A stretch of DNA of 64,000 nucleotides from Aedes albopictus (taxonomy: Eukaryota > Arthropoda > Insecta > Diptera > Culicidae), in contig NC_085137.1 in the NCBI RefSeq assembly GCF_035046485.1, positions 379,316,706 through 379,380,705 of the forward strand, given 5' to 3'. Below, piece by piece: positions 23,043 to 34,384 of the stretch. The position numbers were made by a program, and so were the translations under genes. The stretch's first letter is position 1; each line of letters starts with the position of its first letter. Below the pieces are notes generated by a model. That model had not been told where the DNA came from and did not search any database. It was given only the letters and a program-made list of their open reading frames with translations.

Positions 23043-23911
23043 ATGGCGATGTCCACCACCACAGAACCTTTTGTTCCGAGTACAATACCGTTTTCACAAT
23101 ACCTGGAACAACTAGAATGGCAGTTTCTACACAATAATTACAATGCTGATCGTTATAAAACTTCTTTTCTGGCTGTTTGTGGGACTGAGGTGTTTACTTA
23201 GCTTAAACTTTTTTTTCCTGGGAACGATTTCAAGGACTTATCTTACAAGCAGTTAACTGATGCGCTCAAAAAGCGCTTTGATAAGAAGGATTCTGATGTG
23301 ATCCATACCTACAAATTTTGAACGCGTAGGCAAGCCCAGAGGATTTTGTACTTTCTGTTAAGCAGCTTGCCGTACGTTGTGATTTTGGTGCCTTTAAGGG
23401 GCGAGCCATTCGTGACGCTCTGGTAATTGGTGTGTATGATCGTCAGTTGCAAAAGAAACTTTTTGATGAAGAAGATTTGACATCGGAAAGAACAGAAAAG
23501 CTAATCGTAAATCAAAAGTTATCTTCGGTTAGGACAAGGATTATAGACCGTGATGATGAGAGAAGGAACAGCGTAATTGCCAGGTTGGGTCGAAGAGTAG
23601 TGCGTTCACCGGATAGGACGAGTTACAGAGATAGAAGTAGGAGTTGGAATTGGGATCGCAATCGGTCATTTTCGCCCAGAAACAGGAGTCGTGATAGGAG
23701 TTCCAGTATGGTTTTTGTTTGCTCATTTTGCAATAAAAAGGGCTCACAAAAAAAAAATTGTTATAGACTGAAAATGAAAAGCCCTAAGAAAAACCGGTAT
23801 GATGTTAAATTTATTGACTCACAAAAGCCAGAAATTGGTGCGCAAACATCTGGCGTTTTCAAAAGATTAACCCCTTCGGGACGACTTTTTTCACCAACCT
23901 CGCCGCTGTAG
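23043..23911 (+). pseudogene. gag remnant of the gypsy-type element
   Basis: The likely start is ATG at 23043. The first frame is stopped in frame by TAG at 23199 and TGA at 23319, and further matching sequence continues in the 23432-23911 frame. Gag-like features are an acidic/basic C-terminal half, an Arg/Ser/Asp-rich stretch ('RDRSRSWNWDRNRSF') and a CxxC-type knuckle 'CSFCNKKGSQKKNC' in which the usual His is lost. It cannot make a normal Gag. Confidence 0.65.
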
Positions 23912-23966
23912 AACGAGTCAGCGAGATGTAAATGACCCAACCGTCCTGAAAGGGTTAAAGGATGAA

Positions 23967-24335
23967 ATGAGTGTAGATTCGGACGATAAAGAGTCACCGT
24001 GCATGATGATTTCCTCGAAATATAGGGTCAATGAACCGTGTTATGCTGATGTGGTAGTTGAGAAGCGTAGAATTTCAATGGAGGTAGATTGCAGTTCCGC
24101 GGAGAGCGTCATATCGGAGGATTTCTATCATCAACATTTTAAAAGACGCCCGATTGAAGCATGCAAGAAAAGGTTGTTTGTAATAGTCGGAAACAAATTA
24201 GATGTCCTAGGCAAGATAAAGGTGGTTGCGGAGCTGAATGGTATGACGATGGAGATGTTTTTGGTGGAGTTGCGGATGCGGAAAGGATTTCGTCCCTCTT
24301 ATGGGTCGAACATGACTGGATCATTTCTATAACGG
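23967..24335 (+). pseudogene. Aspartic protease remnant of the gypsy-type element
   Basis: The frame has 'MEVDCSSAESVISEDFY', which corresponds to the retroviral-type protease loop D-T/S-G-A/S with Cys and Ser in place of the usual residues, followed by a plausible strand 'KLDVLGKIKVVAELNG'. The segment breaks down after 24300, where the rest of pol is missing. Confidence 0.55.
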
Positions 24336-24394
24336 TTGGAGGAGCACATTTACTAGTTCATCGATACACAGACAACACGTGAATGCCTTATCGG

Positions 24395-24904
24395 AGGAAA
24401 CAACGATGGAAGAGATAAAGCATATCGCTGGGTGGTCGTGTCCTTTCGGCGCACAGGCATCCAGTTAAAGTGCCGGTGAGCACGAGTGGAAAATGTAGTA
24501 CCCGATTTGTTTTTCACGAGGACGCTCTGGATGCCTCAGAACAGGCTTTTGACAGCAACAGCAACAACAACAACAGCAGTCCAGAAGACCAAGAATTTCG
24601 AGAACAAGCGAAGCACGCAGAAAATTTGGATTATCTCGGTTTGGCAGCCTACTCCTTCAAGTTTGGAGAAGATATGGCTCCAGCAACAAGTTCGAAGGGG
24701 GAGATGGCTCTCAATAAAAGGAAAAGGGGAGAGGACAACGGAAAAACGGATTCGGACTCCAACTTTTATGGATATGCAGTGGATTCATTGATTTTCAAAC
24801 AATTTCCTGATTTCGAAGATGCCTTTCGTGGAAATTCGTCAACGTCAGTGAAACCAGTCAGGAGTACCAAGAGATTATTATTAGTAAACATTATGAATTT
24901 TTAG
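24395..24904 (+). pseudogene. 3' coding remnant of the gypsy-type element, function unclear
   Basis: An open frame of about 140 codons is rich in Ser, Asn, Glu and Lys ('SNSNNNNSSPEDQEF', 'NKRKRGEDNGKTDSD'). Its place between the deleted pol region and the right LTR suggests the end of the polyprotein, but no domain is recognisable. Confidence 0.35.
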
Positions 24905-25024
24905 CTTGTAAAAGAATAAACAAAAAACGAACTACATAATGCAGACGGGTATAAACAGAGTAGCTGTCAGATTTTATCTATTTATTTAAACTGTTATTTT
25001 TTTCCTTTTTAAGGGTGAAGAAGT

Positions 25025-25225
25025 TGTAATGTCTCTGCAATGAGTTCGGTAAAATGAGAGTTTAATCTCTTCGGAGATTTGAACTAAAGATATGGACAAG
25101 TTTCGGTGTATAAAATGTATCGGCTATCGAGGAAACAGATCAGAAGTATTTTGAACATCAGCTAGTAAACTAGTGTTTTAAAGTTCTATTTCAACTGGAA
25201 GAATCCCGCGGTTCGGTATAGTTCA
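25025..25225 (+). repeat. Right LTR of the gypsy-type element
   Basis: 201 bases, TGTAATG...GTTCA, diverged from the left LTR at multiple positions. This indicates an old insertion. Followed by the duplicated target aaagg. Confidence 0.88.
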
Positions 25226-25310
25226 AAAGGCAAGAGTAGTGACAGTAATTGAAGCTGCTCCGAAGTCTTCCCGAAAATCTAGACACCATGTGAATTGCTT
25301 TTAGTATTGC

Positions 25311-25461
25311 TTTTTTCACTGAAAATTTTCCTTGCTTCGCTGAGCAACATGACGTTTCTTTCCAGCGAAGGCTTACGCGATACAGGAAATCACTGAATTT
25401 CGCACTAACACAGCAGAAAATCTGTCAACAAGACCTCAATACACATGCATTTTCAGTGAAA
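25311..25461. mobile_element. Small candidate MITE with short inverted ends
   Basis: 'ttttttcactgaaaatt' near 25313 is complemented by 'attttcagtgaaaag' near 25450. The 150-base interval is non-coding. No secure target duplication. Confidence 0.4.
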
Positions 25462-26640
25462 AGTTCTATTTGCGTGACAACAATCCACTCCCATGACTAC
25501 CGGGCGACCGCCGTCAAATATCAGGATTGCCAACTGCCCGGCGACTGCTGTCAGCTCTCTTTGTCGCCGAATCTGGCGCTGGGTCTTCGGCGCGGAAACC
25601 CAAAGGTGGGAATAAAATTTTGGGGTTTGCGCGCAATAATGTTTTCTCTCTGAATCTTCTCTCTGATTACATTTTGAACAACGAGTTGACTGAGTGTGGC
25701 AACAACCAACCTACCTGAAATGATTACCAACACAGACGAGTTGAAATAAAAGCAGACAGAAATAGGCCCCAAACAGAGCGGACAAGGAACTTCATACCTA
25801 ATCCCAGATCTTCCTAGAATATATCCCGTTCAATCAGAAAACTTTCGTCCTCAACACCAAACTCAAGGTATCTAATTGATCTCAACCTAAGTTATGCATC
25901 CCACATAAGACCGATAAACACTCACTGGGTGACTGCAACCCGGGTTCCACCACAAGTTTTACCGCGCACACTGTGGACATCGTGTCGTGATAGTAGCAAA
26001 GCAGGGAGATCTAACGAGCTTTACAAATACCCGCTCCAAATCTTGAGCCACCTCCATCCTACACAGCTTTGTTCACCTTAACCAGACTGCCATGAGAATC
26101 AACGATGCCATTATCAATCCCAGATCACAACTTACCCGAATCACGGCCACGATTCCGAACAGGGTCCTCTTGGGCTCCCTGGACGTTCTTATCCGGGTGG
26201 TAAGCCCCCCCATTTGCGTCCTACGTCCAACAACTTCAAGCGACCTGCTCATTATGCCTCTACGACCGTTGCTGTTCAATGGAACGTTTTCCACTACAAC
26301 CATACATAAATTCCGATCCATGACTTTAAACTAGTAACCTTAGTCATCAAGGAAATACACCACACCACCTGTGGGTAACAGACAGCACTCAAGGCCCCAT
26401 AAACTACGTAGACTCATAGGGTGGGGGAAGGGACTGTTTCTGACCAAAGTCTACAGTCTTTACAAATTATTAAAACTAGGTATGAATATGGACTACAATC
26501 TGATACGGTAAATGCTGGGTATGTTGCGGAATTCAGATCCCATTGGGATCCACTAGTCTTTGCCCAGCAAATCCTATCTCTACCTCGGCGTGGTACCGGT
26601 TGGAAACTACGAGTAACGTTAGGGAAGATCGGGTAATCAA
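25462..26640. other. Unassigned sequence, possibly the 5' part of the RTE element
   Basis: Moderate GC and no convincing coding frame on either strand; the longest frames are short and overlap. It may belong to the leader of the RTE element that follows, but I see no boundary. Confidence 0.3.
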
Positions 26641-26919
26641 CCCTGGTAGGAACTTTGGTAGTAGGCTGACAGGGAAAGGGGGGTTTATATCTGCAAATTA
26701 GAGCTCCTGTTTTCCAAATGGAGCGGCTCACAACAGCGTCTGATCACTAATGGGGATCCCCAATCTTAGGAGCGGTTGTTCAACGTCCGAGTTCCAGGGA
26801 AGGACTCTAGCTCAACTGTGCACTATGGTCCTTCGGAAAGTAGGGGGCTGGTGTCAGGCCCTACGAACCAGCCGTAAAAAACCATTGTAGCGGAAAATCA
26901 GCAACAGAATAATACAAAC

Positions 26920-27491
26920 CAGGGTTGACAATCGTCCTTCTCGTCACCACTGCGTGAAGATAACAATAAAACAATCTTCGTCCGAAAGAACAACGGTGAC
27001 GATTAGCCTTTTCGTCGCCGACTGCGGACGTCACGACGAAGCTCAATCATAAATAGTCACCCACCAACTTTTTCGTCGTCCTCTTTGTTCCCTGGAAACG
27101 AACGACGACGGGCCAAGCGAACGCCAACTGGGAATAGCTTTTATTGGAGTTTCGGCACTTACGGTGGTGTGAAACCTCACTAGCTCAGTTGGTAAGAGTG
27201 CTGGATTGGCAATCTAGTGGTTCGTTGTTTGATTCTAGGTGCAATTATTTTTTTTATTAAAATCTTTTTTGTGTGTGTTGCTGGTGGCAACATTGACTCC
27301 GTCGGCTAGACGCACTTGGACGAAGAGCGAAACAAAACGAATGAAGATTTTGTTTTCGTCACGACGCAAGCCCTTCATGACGATTCGCTGGCTTGAATGA
27401 GTCATCCGATGTTGAACAAGCAAGGATGACGATCTAGTTTTCGTTCTCGTCGTCAACTTTTTTGGTCGTACGGCGACGATTTTCAGCCCTG
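26920..27491. mobile_element. hAT-type MITE, 572 bp, with a tRNA-like module
   Basis: Inverted ends CAGGGTTGACAATCGTC and GACGATTTTCAGCCCTG match at 15 of 17 positions. An exact 8-bp target duplication, atacaaac, flanks it (26912-26919 and 27492-27499). The interior contains scattered 'cgtcgtc' phrases and a tRNA-like sequence at 27174-27250. The surrounding RTE leader reads continuously when the element and one duplicate are set aside. Confidence 0.9.
27174..27250 (+). pseudogene. tRNA-like sequence, anticodon position GGC
   Basis: An A box (TAGCTCAGTTGGTAAGAG), an intact D stem, and an anticodon stem CTGGA/TCTAG with loop TTGGCAA are present. The B box is weaker (GTTTGATTCTA), and the T stem and acceptor stem pair poorly. 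It is a tRNA-derived module inside a hAT MITE, not a functional tRNA gene. Confidence 0.6.
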
Positions 27492-27997
27492 ATACAAACC
27501 AAAACCAACGGCAACGACCCCAGCGAACAAAAAGGACTTGCGATTGGAAACTTGGTACGAGGAACTTCCGATCTCTCAACTTCATTGGGAGCACCTGCAT
27601 ACTCGCCGATCTACTGAAGGACCACGGGTTCGGCATCGTAGCGCTGCAGGAGGTGTGTTGGACAGGCTCCATGGTGCGAACGTTCAGAGGTAATCATACT
27701 ATCTACCAGAACTGCGGCAACACACGCGAGCTGGGAACAGCCTTCATCGTGATGGGTGATATGTAGAGGCGCGTGATCGGTTGGTGGCCGATCGACGAAA
27801 GAATGTGCAGGTTGAGGATCAAGGGCCGATTCTTCAACTTCAGCATAACAAACGTGCACAGCCCACACTCCGGAAGTACTGATGATGACAAGGACGCAAG
27901 CTCGAACGCGAGTACGATCGCTGCCCAAGCCACGACGTCAAGATCATCATAGGAGATTTGAAAGCTCAGGTAGGCCAGGAGGAGGATTTCAGACCGA

Positions 27998-28048
27998 GTG
28001 TAGAATTAGCATAAGTTAAAATACACAAAAATAAAAACCAAAAAAAAA
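27998..28048 (+). mobile_element. 51-bp LINE/SINE 3'-tail insertion
   Basis: A 14-bp target duplication, ggatttcagaccga (27984-27997 and 28049-28062), brackets the phrase gtgtagaattagcataagtt followed by an A-rich end. Only the last part of a retroposon was copied. The same tail occurs, inverted, at 58032-58084. Confidence 0.88.
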
Positions 28049-28589
28049 GGATTTCAGACCGACAATTGGTAAGTTCAGCGCCCACCAGCAGACGAACGAA
28101 AACGGCCTACGACTCATTGATTTCGCCGCCTCCAAGAACATGGCCATTCGTAGCACCTTCTTCCAGCACAGCCTCCCGTATCGTTACACCTGGGGAGATC
28201 ACCACAACAAACGGAATCGCAAATCGACCACGTTCTGATTGATGGACGGCACTTCTCCGACATTATCGATGTCAGGACCTATCGTGGCGCTTATATCGAC
28301 TCTGATCACTACCTAGTGATAATTAAACTGCGCCCAAAACTCTCCGTTATTAACAATTACAGTACCGGCGGCCGCCCCGGTACGATCTAGAGCGACTGAA
28401 GCAACCGGATGTCGCCACCGCATACGCGCAGAATCTCGAGGCAGCGTTGCCGGACGAGGGTGTGCTCGATGTGGCCCCTCTAGAGGACTGCTGGAGTACA
28501 GTCAAAGCAGCCATCAACAACGCAGCCGAGAGCACTATCGGGTACGTAGAACGGAGTCGACGAAACGTTGGTTCGACGAGGAGTGCAGA

Positions 28590-29849
28590 GTGGTTCTGGA
28601 GGAGAAGGATGCAGCGCGGGTGGTAATGCTGCAGCATGGAACCCGACAGAATGTGGAGCGATACAGACAGAAGCGGAAGCAGCAGACCCGTCTCTTCCGG
28701 GAGAAAAAGCGCCGCCTGGAAGAAGCAGAGTGTGAAGAAATGGAACTGTTGTGCCGTTCCCAAGAAACACGGAAGTTCTACCAGAAGCTCAACGCATCCC
28801 GCAAAGGCTACGTGCCGCAAGCCGAAATGTGCAGGGAAAAGGACGGGAGCCTCCTGACGGACAAACGTGAGGTGATCGAAAGGTGGAAGCAGCACTTCGA
28901 CGAGCACCTGAATGGCGAAGAGAATGTAGGCACGGAGGACCAAGGCAGCGGAGGAAATGATTATGTTGGTGCAGCAGAGGACGGGAACGAACCAATTCCC
29001 ACGCTGAGGGAAGTTAAGGATGCTATCCACCAGCTCAAAAACAACAAAGCGGCTGGTAAGGACGGTATCGCAGCAGAACTCATCAAGATGGGCCCGGAAA
29101 AGTTGGCCACCTGTCTGCATCAGTTAGTAGTCAAGATCTGGGAAACCGATCAGCTACCGGAGAAGTGGAAGGAAGGGATAATCTGTCCCATCCACAAGAA
29201 AGGCGACAAGTTAGTGTGTTAGAACTTTCGAGCGATCACCATTTTGAATGCTGCCTACAAAGTCTATCCCAGATCATCTTCCGTTGTCTGTCCTCCGAAC
29301 AAATGAGTTCGTGGGAAGTTATCAAGCCAGTTTCATCGACGGACGATCGACAACGAACCAGGTCTTCACCGTACGGCGAATCCTCCAGAAATGCCGTGAA
29401 TACCAGGACCCAACGCATCACCCGTTAATCGACTTCAAAACGGCATACGATAGTATCGACCGCAGAGCAGTGGAGAATCATGGATGAAAACGGCTTTCCT
29501 GGAAAGCTGACTAGACTGACTAAAACACTTATGGACGGTGTGCAAAACTGTGTAAGGGTTTCGGGTGAACTACCCAGTTCATTCGAATCTCACCGGGGAC
29601 TGCAACAAGATGACACTCTCATGCCTACTCTTAAACATCGCTCTAAAAGGAGCAATGCGACAAGCCGGGCTCAATAGTCGGGATACGACCTCCACAAAAT
29701 CCGGTCAATTTGTGTGCTTTGCGGACGACATGGATATTATCGCCAAAACATTTGGAACGGTGGCAGAGCTGTACACATGCCTGAAACGCGAAGCAACAAA
29801 GGAAGGACTGGTTGGGAACCCGTGGTCTACTACAATCAATCTACCTTGA
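28590..29849 (+). pseudogene. Linker and reverse transcriptase of the RTE element
   Basis: The frame 28590-29222 has 'KLNASRKGYVPQAEMCREKD' and 'NNKAAGKDGIAAELIKMGPE', ending at a TAG (29220-29222) just before the RT fingers. The RT continues in other frames: 'SYQASFIDGRSTTNQVFTVR', 'RGLQQDD' where the conserved QGD is changed, and 'FVCFADDMDIIAKTFG' with the catalytic Asp pair intact. At least two frameshifts lie between 29222 and 29700. Confidence 0.7.
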
Positions 29850-29921
29850 AGGCATCATCCATTTTCCCTCTCAATTCAATCCCCAGCCTAGTCCCCAACC
29901 AAACAGCTGATTCATACTAAC

Positions 29922-30017
29922 CTCAATAGACTCCCCACGTTGGACCGGTAGGTGGGTGGAGGCGATGCCGTGCTGCGCATTCTTCCAGATTGACGATCTC
30001 GATCCAGTAGAAGAAGC
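29922..30017 (-). CDS. Internal exon (96 bp) of the minus-strand membrane-protein gene
   Basis: The exon is bounded by a strong acceptor (tttgcttacag, complement at 30018-30028) and a donor gttagt (complement ending at 29921). It begins with one base and ends with two bases of a codon, so both flanking introns are phase 2 and it can be included without shifting the frame. It encodes 'LLLLDRDRQSGRMRSTAS' then 'PPPTYRSNVGSLL'. The PPPTY repeats the motif found in the terminal exon. The open frame, splice sites and phase match are strong together; expression is not shown. Confidence 0.72.
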
Positions 30018-31738
30018 CTGTAAGCAAAACAGAGTGAAATAGAGCTGATGTAGTTTCGTTCTAGAGAAGGATGAATTTCATTGTTGGTGGGAATGTACTC
30101 GAACTGTGTTGATTCAAAATACGCGTAGCAAGAGCAACTTTGTTTGTCCTACATTTATGCATATACCAGGATCAGCACTCAACGCGGCGGGGCGCACCAC
30201 TTGGTACATTAAGGTGCATCAAAAGGTGATTCCGGGAGCTTGTACTAATCTCTTACCTCCGCTCCGATGTTAGTCTTGTTGTTGGATGCATGTTTTGCAG
30301 AGTACCAACTTGCCTGGAGGGAACGGTCGAATAGGACACCCCGGCACCGCACCGGAATTGTAAGCCAGGTGTGGAAATGTTCCCATGGACCCCGGGCACC
30401 ATAATTGAGATAAATGTGCAAATGTTAATCTGAATAATTACCATAGAGTACCGCAGTCCACCCAGCGAACGCCCCAGTTGCAATCAGTGCCAGTGCCGAG
30501 CTGAGTCGACCCAACCAACCTGGGGCATCATCATTCGAAACATTTGATTTTGTGTGTTGGGCAGTGAAGAAAATTGTCAGACAAAAGAGGCACAAAACAA
30601 GCAACAAAGAAGACGCGGCGATTACTCTTTATCCCAACTGGTAACAGATAATGACATGATCTCGAAAATTTTTGTTGCAGACAAAACGGAGCCTGAATTT
30701 GTTGCGTACTTTTCAACTTGTGAATAATCAATTATTACCAACCCAAAATCGAAACTTTTTGTTGATAGATCTTCAGCAGCGTTGCAGTGTTTACCGATTC
30801 GAAGTTACCGCTCGAAAATCACAATGCAAGCCTTAAAAATCTCTAAACTCGTGGTGCACGATCTTTGTCCTATTCTGTTCAAGTTGGGACAAACGTATGT
30901 CGCATTGGGTAGAATGTCGCAACAAATTCAGGTTGCGACATTGTCGTTATTGTTGCGCGATGGTTGAATTTTGATTCACTGGTGTTGGGTATTAGGCTCT
31001 GCGGTTGGAAACGACGCACCGTTGGCGAATGTGAACTTTGGGAGAGGGAGGGGGATCAATGCTTCTCTTGAAATTAATGTTAAAATTTTAGATCTGTTAG
31101 GTCCGAATTCAAAATTATTTTACAGTTCACTAAACCTATAAAAAAAACTTTACAAAACCCTTAATGGTTAATCGGTTCCACTTCCCGAAAGATATAAACG
31201 TTGGTAATGTTGTGGCATTGGTATTTATTTTTTTTTTTTTTATTTTCGGCAATTTTTTTAAAAATTAAACTGACAATTCCCTCGACATTTGTTTTATCTG
31301 GGAATGCATACACCAATTTCTTCAATACTCTTGGGAAATGGTTAGGTATGTAATTCTTATAAAAATATCTTCGTCATTACCTTTGGAAACTTCTGTGGCA
31401 GTTTTTTGAGCAAATACTTTATATTATATCTGGCAATATCTTTGAAATGTTGTAACGTGTGGAAAATGTTTAGTTCAGTTTATAAGCACTCTCAAATAAA
31501 ATTAAGTTGATCAGATCCAAATCGCAGATAATTATCCTTTTTAAACAAAATCGCCTGTTGGCACTACCGCGGTATCAAGTTGCCCGCCTTTCTACAAACA
31601 CGACAACATCCCGCCACTGCACAAACCAACTGTGGCAATTCCAGCAAATGCAATTCAAGCTGTCAAAATGACATTGGGATTTCGAGCTGTCAGTCACGGG
31701 GAAGAGGACTTTCGGTGGTGAGAAGATTAGAGCGGGAA
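30018..31738. other. Intron sequence with possible minor exon and MITE-like inverted ends
   Basis: A 78-bp interval at 30442-30519 (minus) is bounded by ccccag and gtaatt and would keep the phase, but its peptide is unremarkable, so I do not call it an exon. Inverted phrases 'gcctgaatttgttgcg' (30690) and 'cgcaacaaattcaggt' (about 30917) suggest a MITE between about 30670 and 30965. Nothing else is supported. Confidence 0.35.
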
Positions 31739-31740
31739 TA

Positions 31741-32125
31741 TACACGGAACTACAAATCAACCCAAATTTAAGTTGTTTTGACGCAATCCCGGTCCTCCGT
31801 GGAATAACTCAAATTTGCGTCAAACAGCGAAAGTGGTGAGTGAGTAGTTCTCGTTTGAGAGCGGCAAAAAAATTAACCCACTGGTAAGTTATTTTCACCC
31901 AACGGAGGCCTCAAATGACGCAAATTTGGGTTAGCTCAAGAAAACCCAAATTTGGCTTCTTCCACGGAAGAGCAGCGGATGCGTCGGTGCTTCTCTCTTT
32001 GTTTTTGACAACATTGCGGTGGGGCGAGGGAGAAAACAACCCAACTTTGAGTTAAAACTAAAAGCAGTTTAGCCAAAATTAAGTATTTAAAACTTATTCT
32101 TTGGGTTTTAATATTTTTCCGTGTA
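31741..32125. mobile_element. MITE with tacacggaa ends
   Basis: The ends TACACGGAA and TTCCGTGTA are exact complements and the next 20 bases match loosely ('aacccaaa' inward on both sides). The interior repeats 'cccaaatttg'-like phrases. TA flanks would fit a mariner-type target. Non-coding. Confidence 0.6.
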
Positions 32126-32277
32126 AAAAGCCTCCCGAGAAGTTTCGATAGCTTTTTCTATCGGATCCGGGTCTACGGAGACAAGCCGTCGGAAGTGACC
32201 GCGAGTTTTGGTTGCGCGTTATTGCTTATCCAGAGAAATCTTCCAACCTGGCGGAGTAAAGAAGACAAAGAAGACCT

Positions 32278-32559
32278 GTTCCGCAAACGTCAAACTGCTG
32301 CACACTTCAAAAAGTATGCACACAACCTTGAAACAAAAATAAATAGTTGAGAATCTAAATTATGTTTAATGGCGTAAAGCTGCATACTTAAGTGCTAAAA
32401 CTACACCTAATATAGTTTAGGAATAAGTTACATGTTGTGGCAGCAATTGCGATTACATAAACCATAAATGAAACAATTTTCATTATTTTTGAATTTTATG
32501 GCAATCAAGTGAGTGAGAGCTTTTTAGCGTGAACCGAGCACTTTTGACGTTTGCGGAAC
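32278..32559. mobile_element. Candidate MITE with GTTCCGCAAACGTCAAA ends
   Basis: The 17-base end at 32278 is exactly complemented by TTTGACGTTTGCGGAAC ending at 32559. The 282-base interval is AT-rich and non-coding. No target duplication was recognised. Confidence 0.65.
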
Positions 32560-33160
32560 GACTGCGGCGGTCGAAACTACCGCAACCCCGTTGGATTTTT
32601 TCTATTTTACCGCAGTATCGCAAGTGTCGGCCGAAGTCATGTCAAGACTAGGAATTCGGTCGTCTCATCCGGTCGATAAGAACCGTTCGGAAGCGGCAAG
32701 CAAGGATGTGACAAGCTGTTTTGCGGTGCGGGCCGTCACAGGTGAACAAGAAGCGTGCGTCCCGCTGATAAGTGTGTCCCGAAGCAGCCGCATGGATATA
32801 CACCCTGGAAAGCTTCCCAGACCCCGCAAGGTCTGCCGGAGCATCGTGGTTGCTGTCGGAAAGCCCGTGCTTAAGAGTTGCGCAAAGGATGTTCCGGAAT
32901 CCAGAGGAATCGAAGGCCGGCCAGACTGGTCGCGGAAGCGGTGGTGACCGACGCAGGCATGGAAGGAGATGGATTGTGTAAGTTGTAAGTGAGATTGGAA
33001 GAGGATAGGTAAGAAAGGTTAGGAACAAAGGAGTAGGGAAGAGGAGTGAGGAAGAGAATAAAGAATGGAAATGTATGAAAACGCTTTTATTGGGCCACTC
33101 GCCGTCCGTCTGACGAGAGAACAACCTTTTTATGTAATAATGTCTTCTAACAATCATTTA
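32560..33160. other. GC-rich block followed by a purine-rich tract, unidentified
   Basis: 32570-32950 has an open plus-strand frame of 118 codons and overlapping antisense frames, with no recognised motif. 32960-33070 is almost pure A/G. It might be an LTR or LINE fragment; no matching second copy exists in the window. Confidence 0.3.
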
Positions 33161-33612
33161 GAGAATTTGTTCGGAATTTTTTTTTGAATTTCATTCGAAA
33201 ATTTCATTGGGAATATTTTAATGATTTTTTCTGCTGTGTATTTTTGTTCTATCTTCTTCTGTTATTCCATCGGTACATTCAAATTTAATTTTTTTTTTGA
33301 GCAACTCTTTTGAATTTTTCTTTGACAACTCCTAATAGGTATCCTTAGGAAATTTTTCTCGCAATTTCGTTGGAAGCTTCTTTGGCAATTCTTTTAGGTA
33401 ACCTTCGGCAAATGATTTGCAAAGTTTCTTGTTTTGGAAAGTTCTTCGGCAAAATCTTTGAGAATTTATTGAGGAAATTTCCAGGATTACCTCCAGGCAT
33501 GCCGCCAGAAGTTCGATTGGGGTATCTTTGAAGATTTATCAAAAGAAATTATGGAATGTTTTGTAACAAAATTTATAAGCAAACGAAAATGTTAAAATAA
33601 ACTACATAAATA

Positions 33613-33752
33613 CCCAAGTACCATTAGCACTATATTTCGCCTTTTCGGCCATATAGAGCTATTATACGGCCAATATAGTGCAGGTCAGTTCTACACTAGC
33701 ACTTAATTGACACACAAGGTGAATAATAGTGCAATATGGTTGGTCACTTGGG
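33613..33752. mobile_element. 140-bp MITE, CCCAAGT ends, TA target
   Basis: Ends CCCAAGTacca and tggtcACTTGGG are complementary, flanked by TA (33611-33612 and 33753-33754). The interior has 'gcactatatt' and 'aatatagtgc' as further inverted phrases. Confidence 0.65.
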
Positions 33753-34384
33753 TAACACCACTTCAAAAATCAATTGTCCTGTAAATCCTACGCCACTCAT
33801 AGTCGTATAGCTATCCGGCTCTCGTCATCATCAGCGACGGCGGCAACAGCATATGGAATATGTTAGCTTTGAACCATGTTTTCCAAGGCTCACGCCAGGC
33901 AGGAATTTATTAGGTTGAATCGTTACAGTTTACAGAAAGAAGGTTCTAGCAGGATTTCTGAGAATGAGTTTAGCCAGGATTCCTCCCAGAAGTTCCTCTT
34001 AGTATCCCTTCAAAATGTATTCCTGTCCACTGATTTCTCCAGGGATTCCTCGAGATATTCTTCCATGATTTCCGCAGGAGTTTTCCTTGGCACTTCTTCA
34101 GGAGTTTTTCAAGAAATTTCTCAAAAGCTTCATGTTGAAACTGGTCCGCGGGATTCCTCAGATTTTTCTTCCGAAATTCCTCCTGGGATCCCTTAAAAGA
34201 TTCTTCAAGTATTGCTACATAAGTTCATGCTTGCATTCCTCCATACATTTCTGAAAGACTTCCTCCAGAAGTGTTGTCAGAATTTTTTTCAGAAATTTTT
34301 CTTTAGAATTTCCCAGAATTTTTTTCTACGAATTTCTCAAAAAAAAAATCTTCTTTTTTTCTAGCGATTTCTTCAAACGTTTAA

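Larger units (their letters stand above)
16985..25225 (+). mobile_element. Ty3/gypsy-type LTR retrotransposon relic with nested LINEs
   Basis: Diverged LTRs of 203 and 201 bases (16985-17187 and 25025-25225) begin TGTAATG and end GTTCA, and are flanked by an exact 5-bp duplication aaagg (16980-16984, 25226-25230). The interior carries a gag remnant, a degenerate zinc knuckle and a degenerate aspartic protease, but no reverse transcriptase, RNase H or integrase, so the pol region is deleted. About 4.9 kb of the span is the LINE nest at 17195-22129. A purine-rich stretch (aagggtgaagaag, near 25011) precedes the right LTR as a polypurine tract would. Clade is inferred from the gag and protease style. 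Confidence 0.85.
26640..29835 (+). mobile_element. Decayed RTE-clade LINE with two insertions
   Basis: The recognisable coding region begins near 27510 (endonuclease, matching the minus-strand fragment at 1-580) and continues through a linker at 28590-29222 to RT at about 29030-29830. It carries a hAT MITE (26920-27491) and a 51-bp tail insertion (27998-28048). Frameshifts and stops break it throughout. The 5' limit is a guess. The 3' end is lost after the FADD region. Confidence 0.7.

Noticed and set aside
28350..29120. 256-codon minus-strand frame
   Set aside because: It is the antisense shadow of the RTE linker and RT region.
30442..30519. 78-bp minus-strand exon
   Set aside because: Splice-like ends and neutral phase exist, but the peptide and the flanks give no further support.
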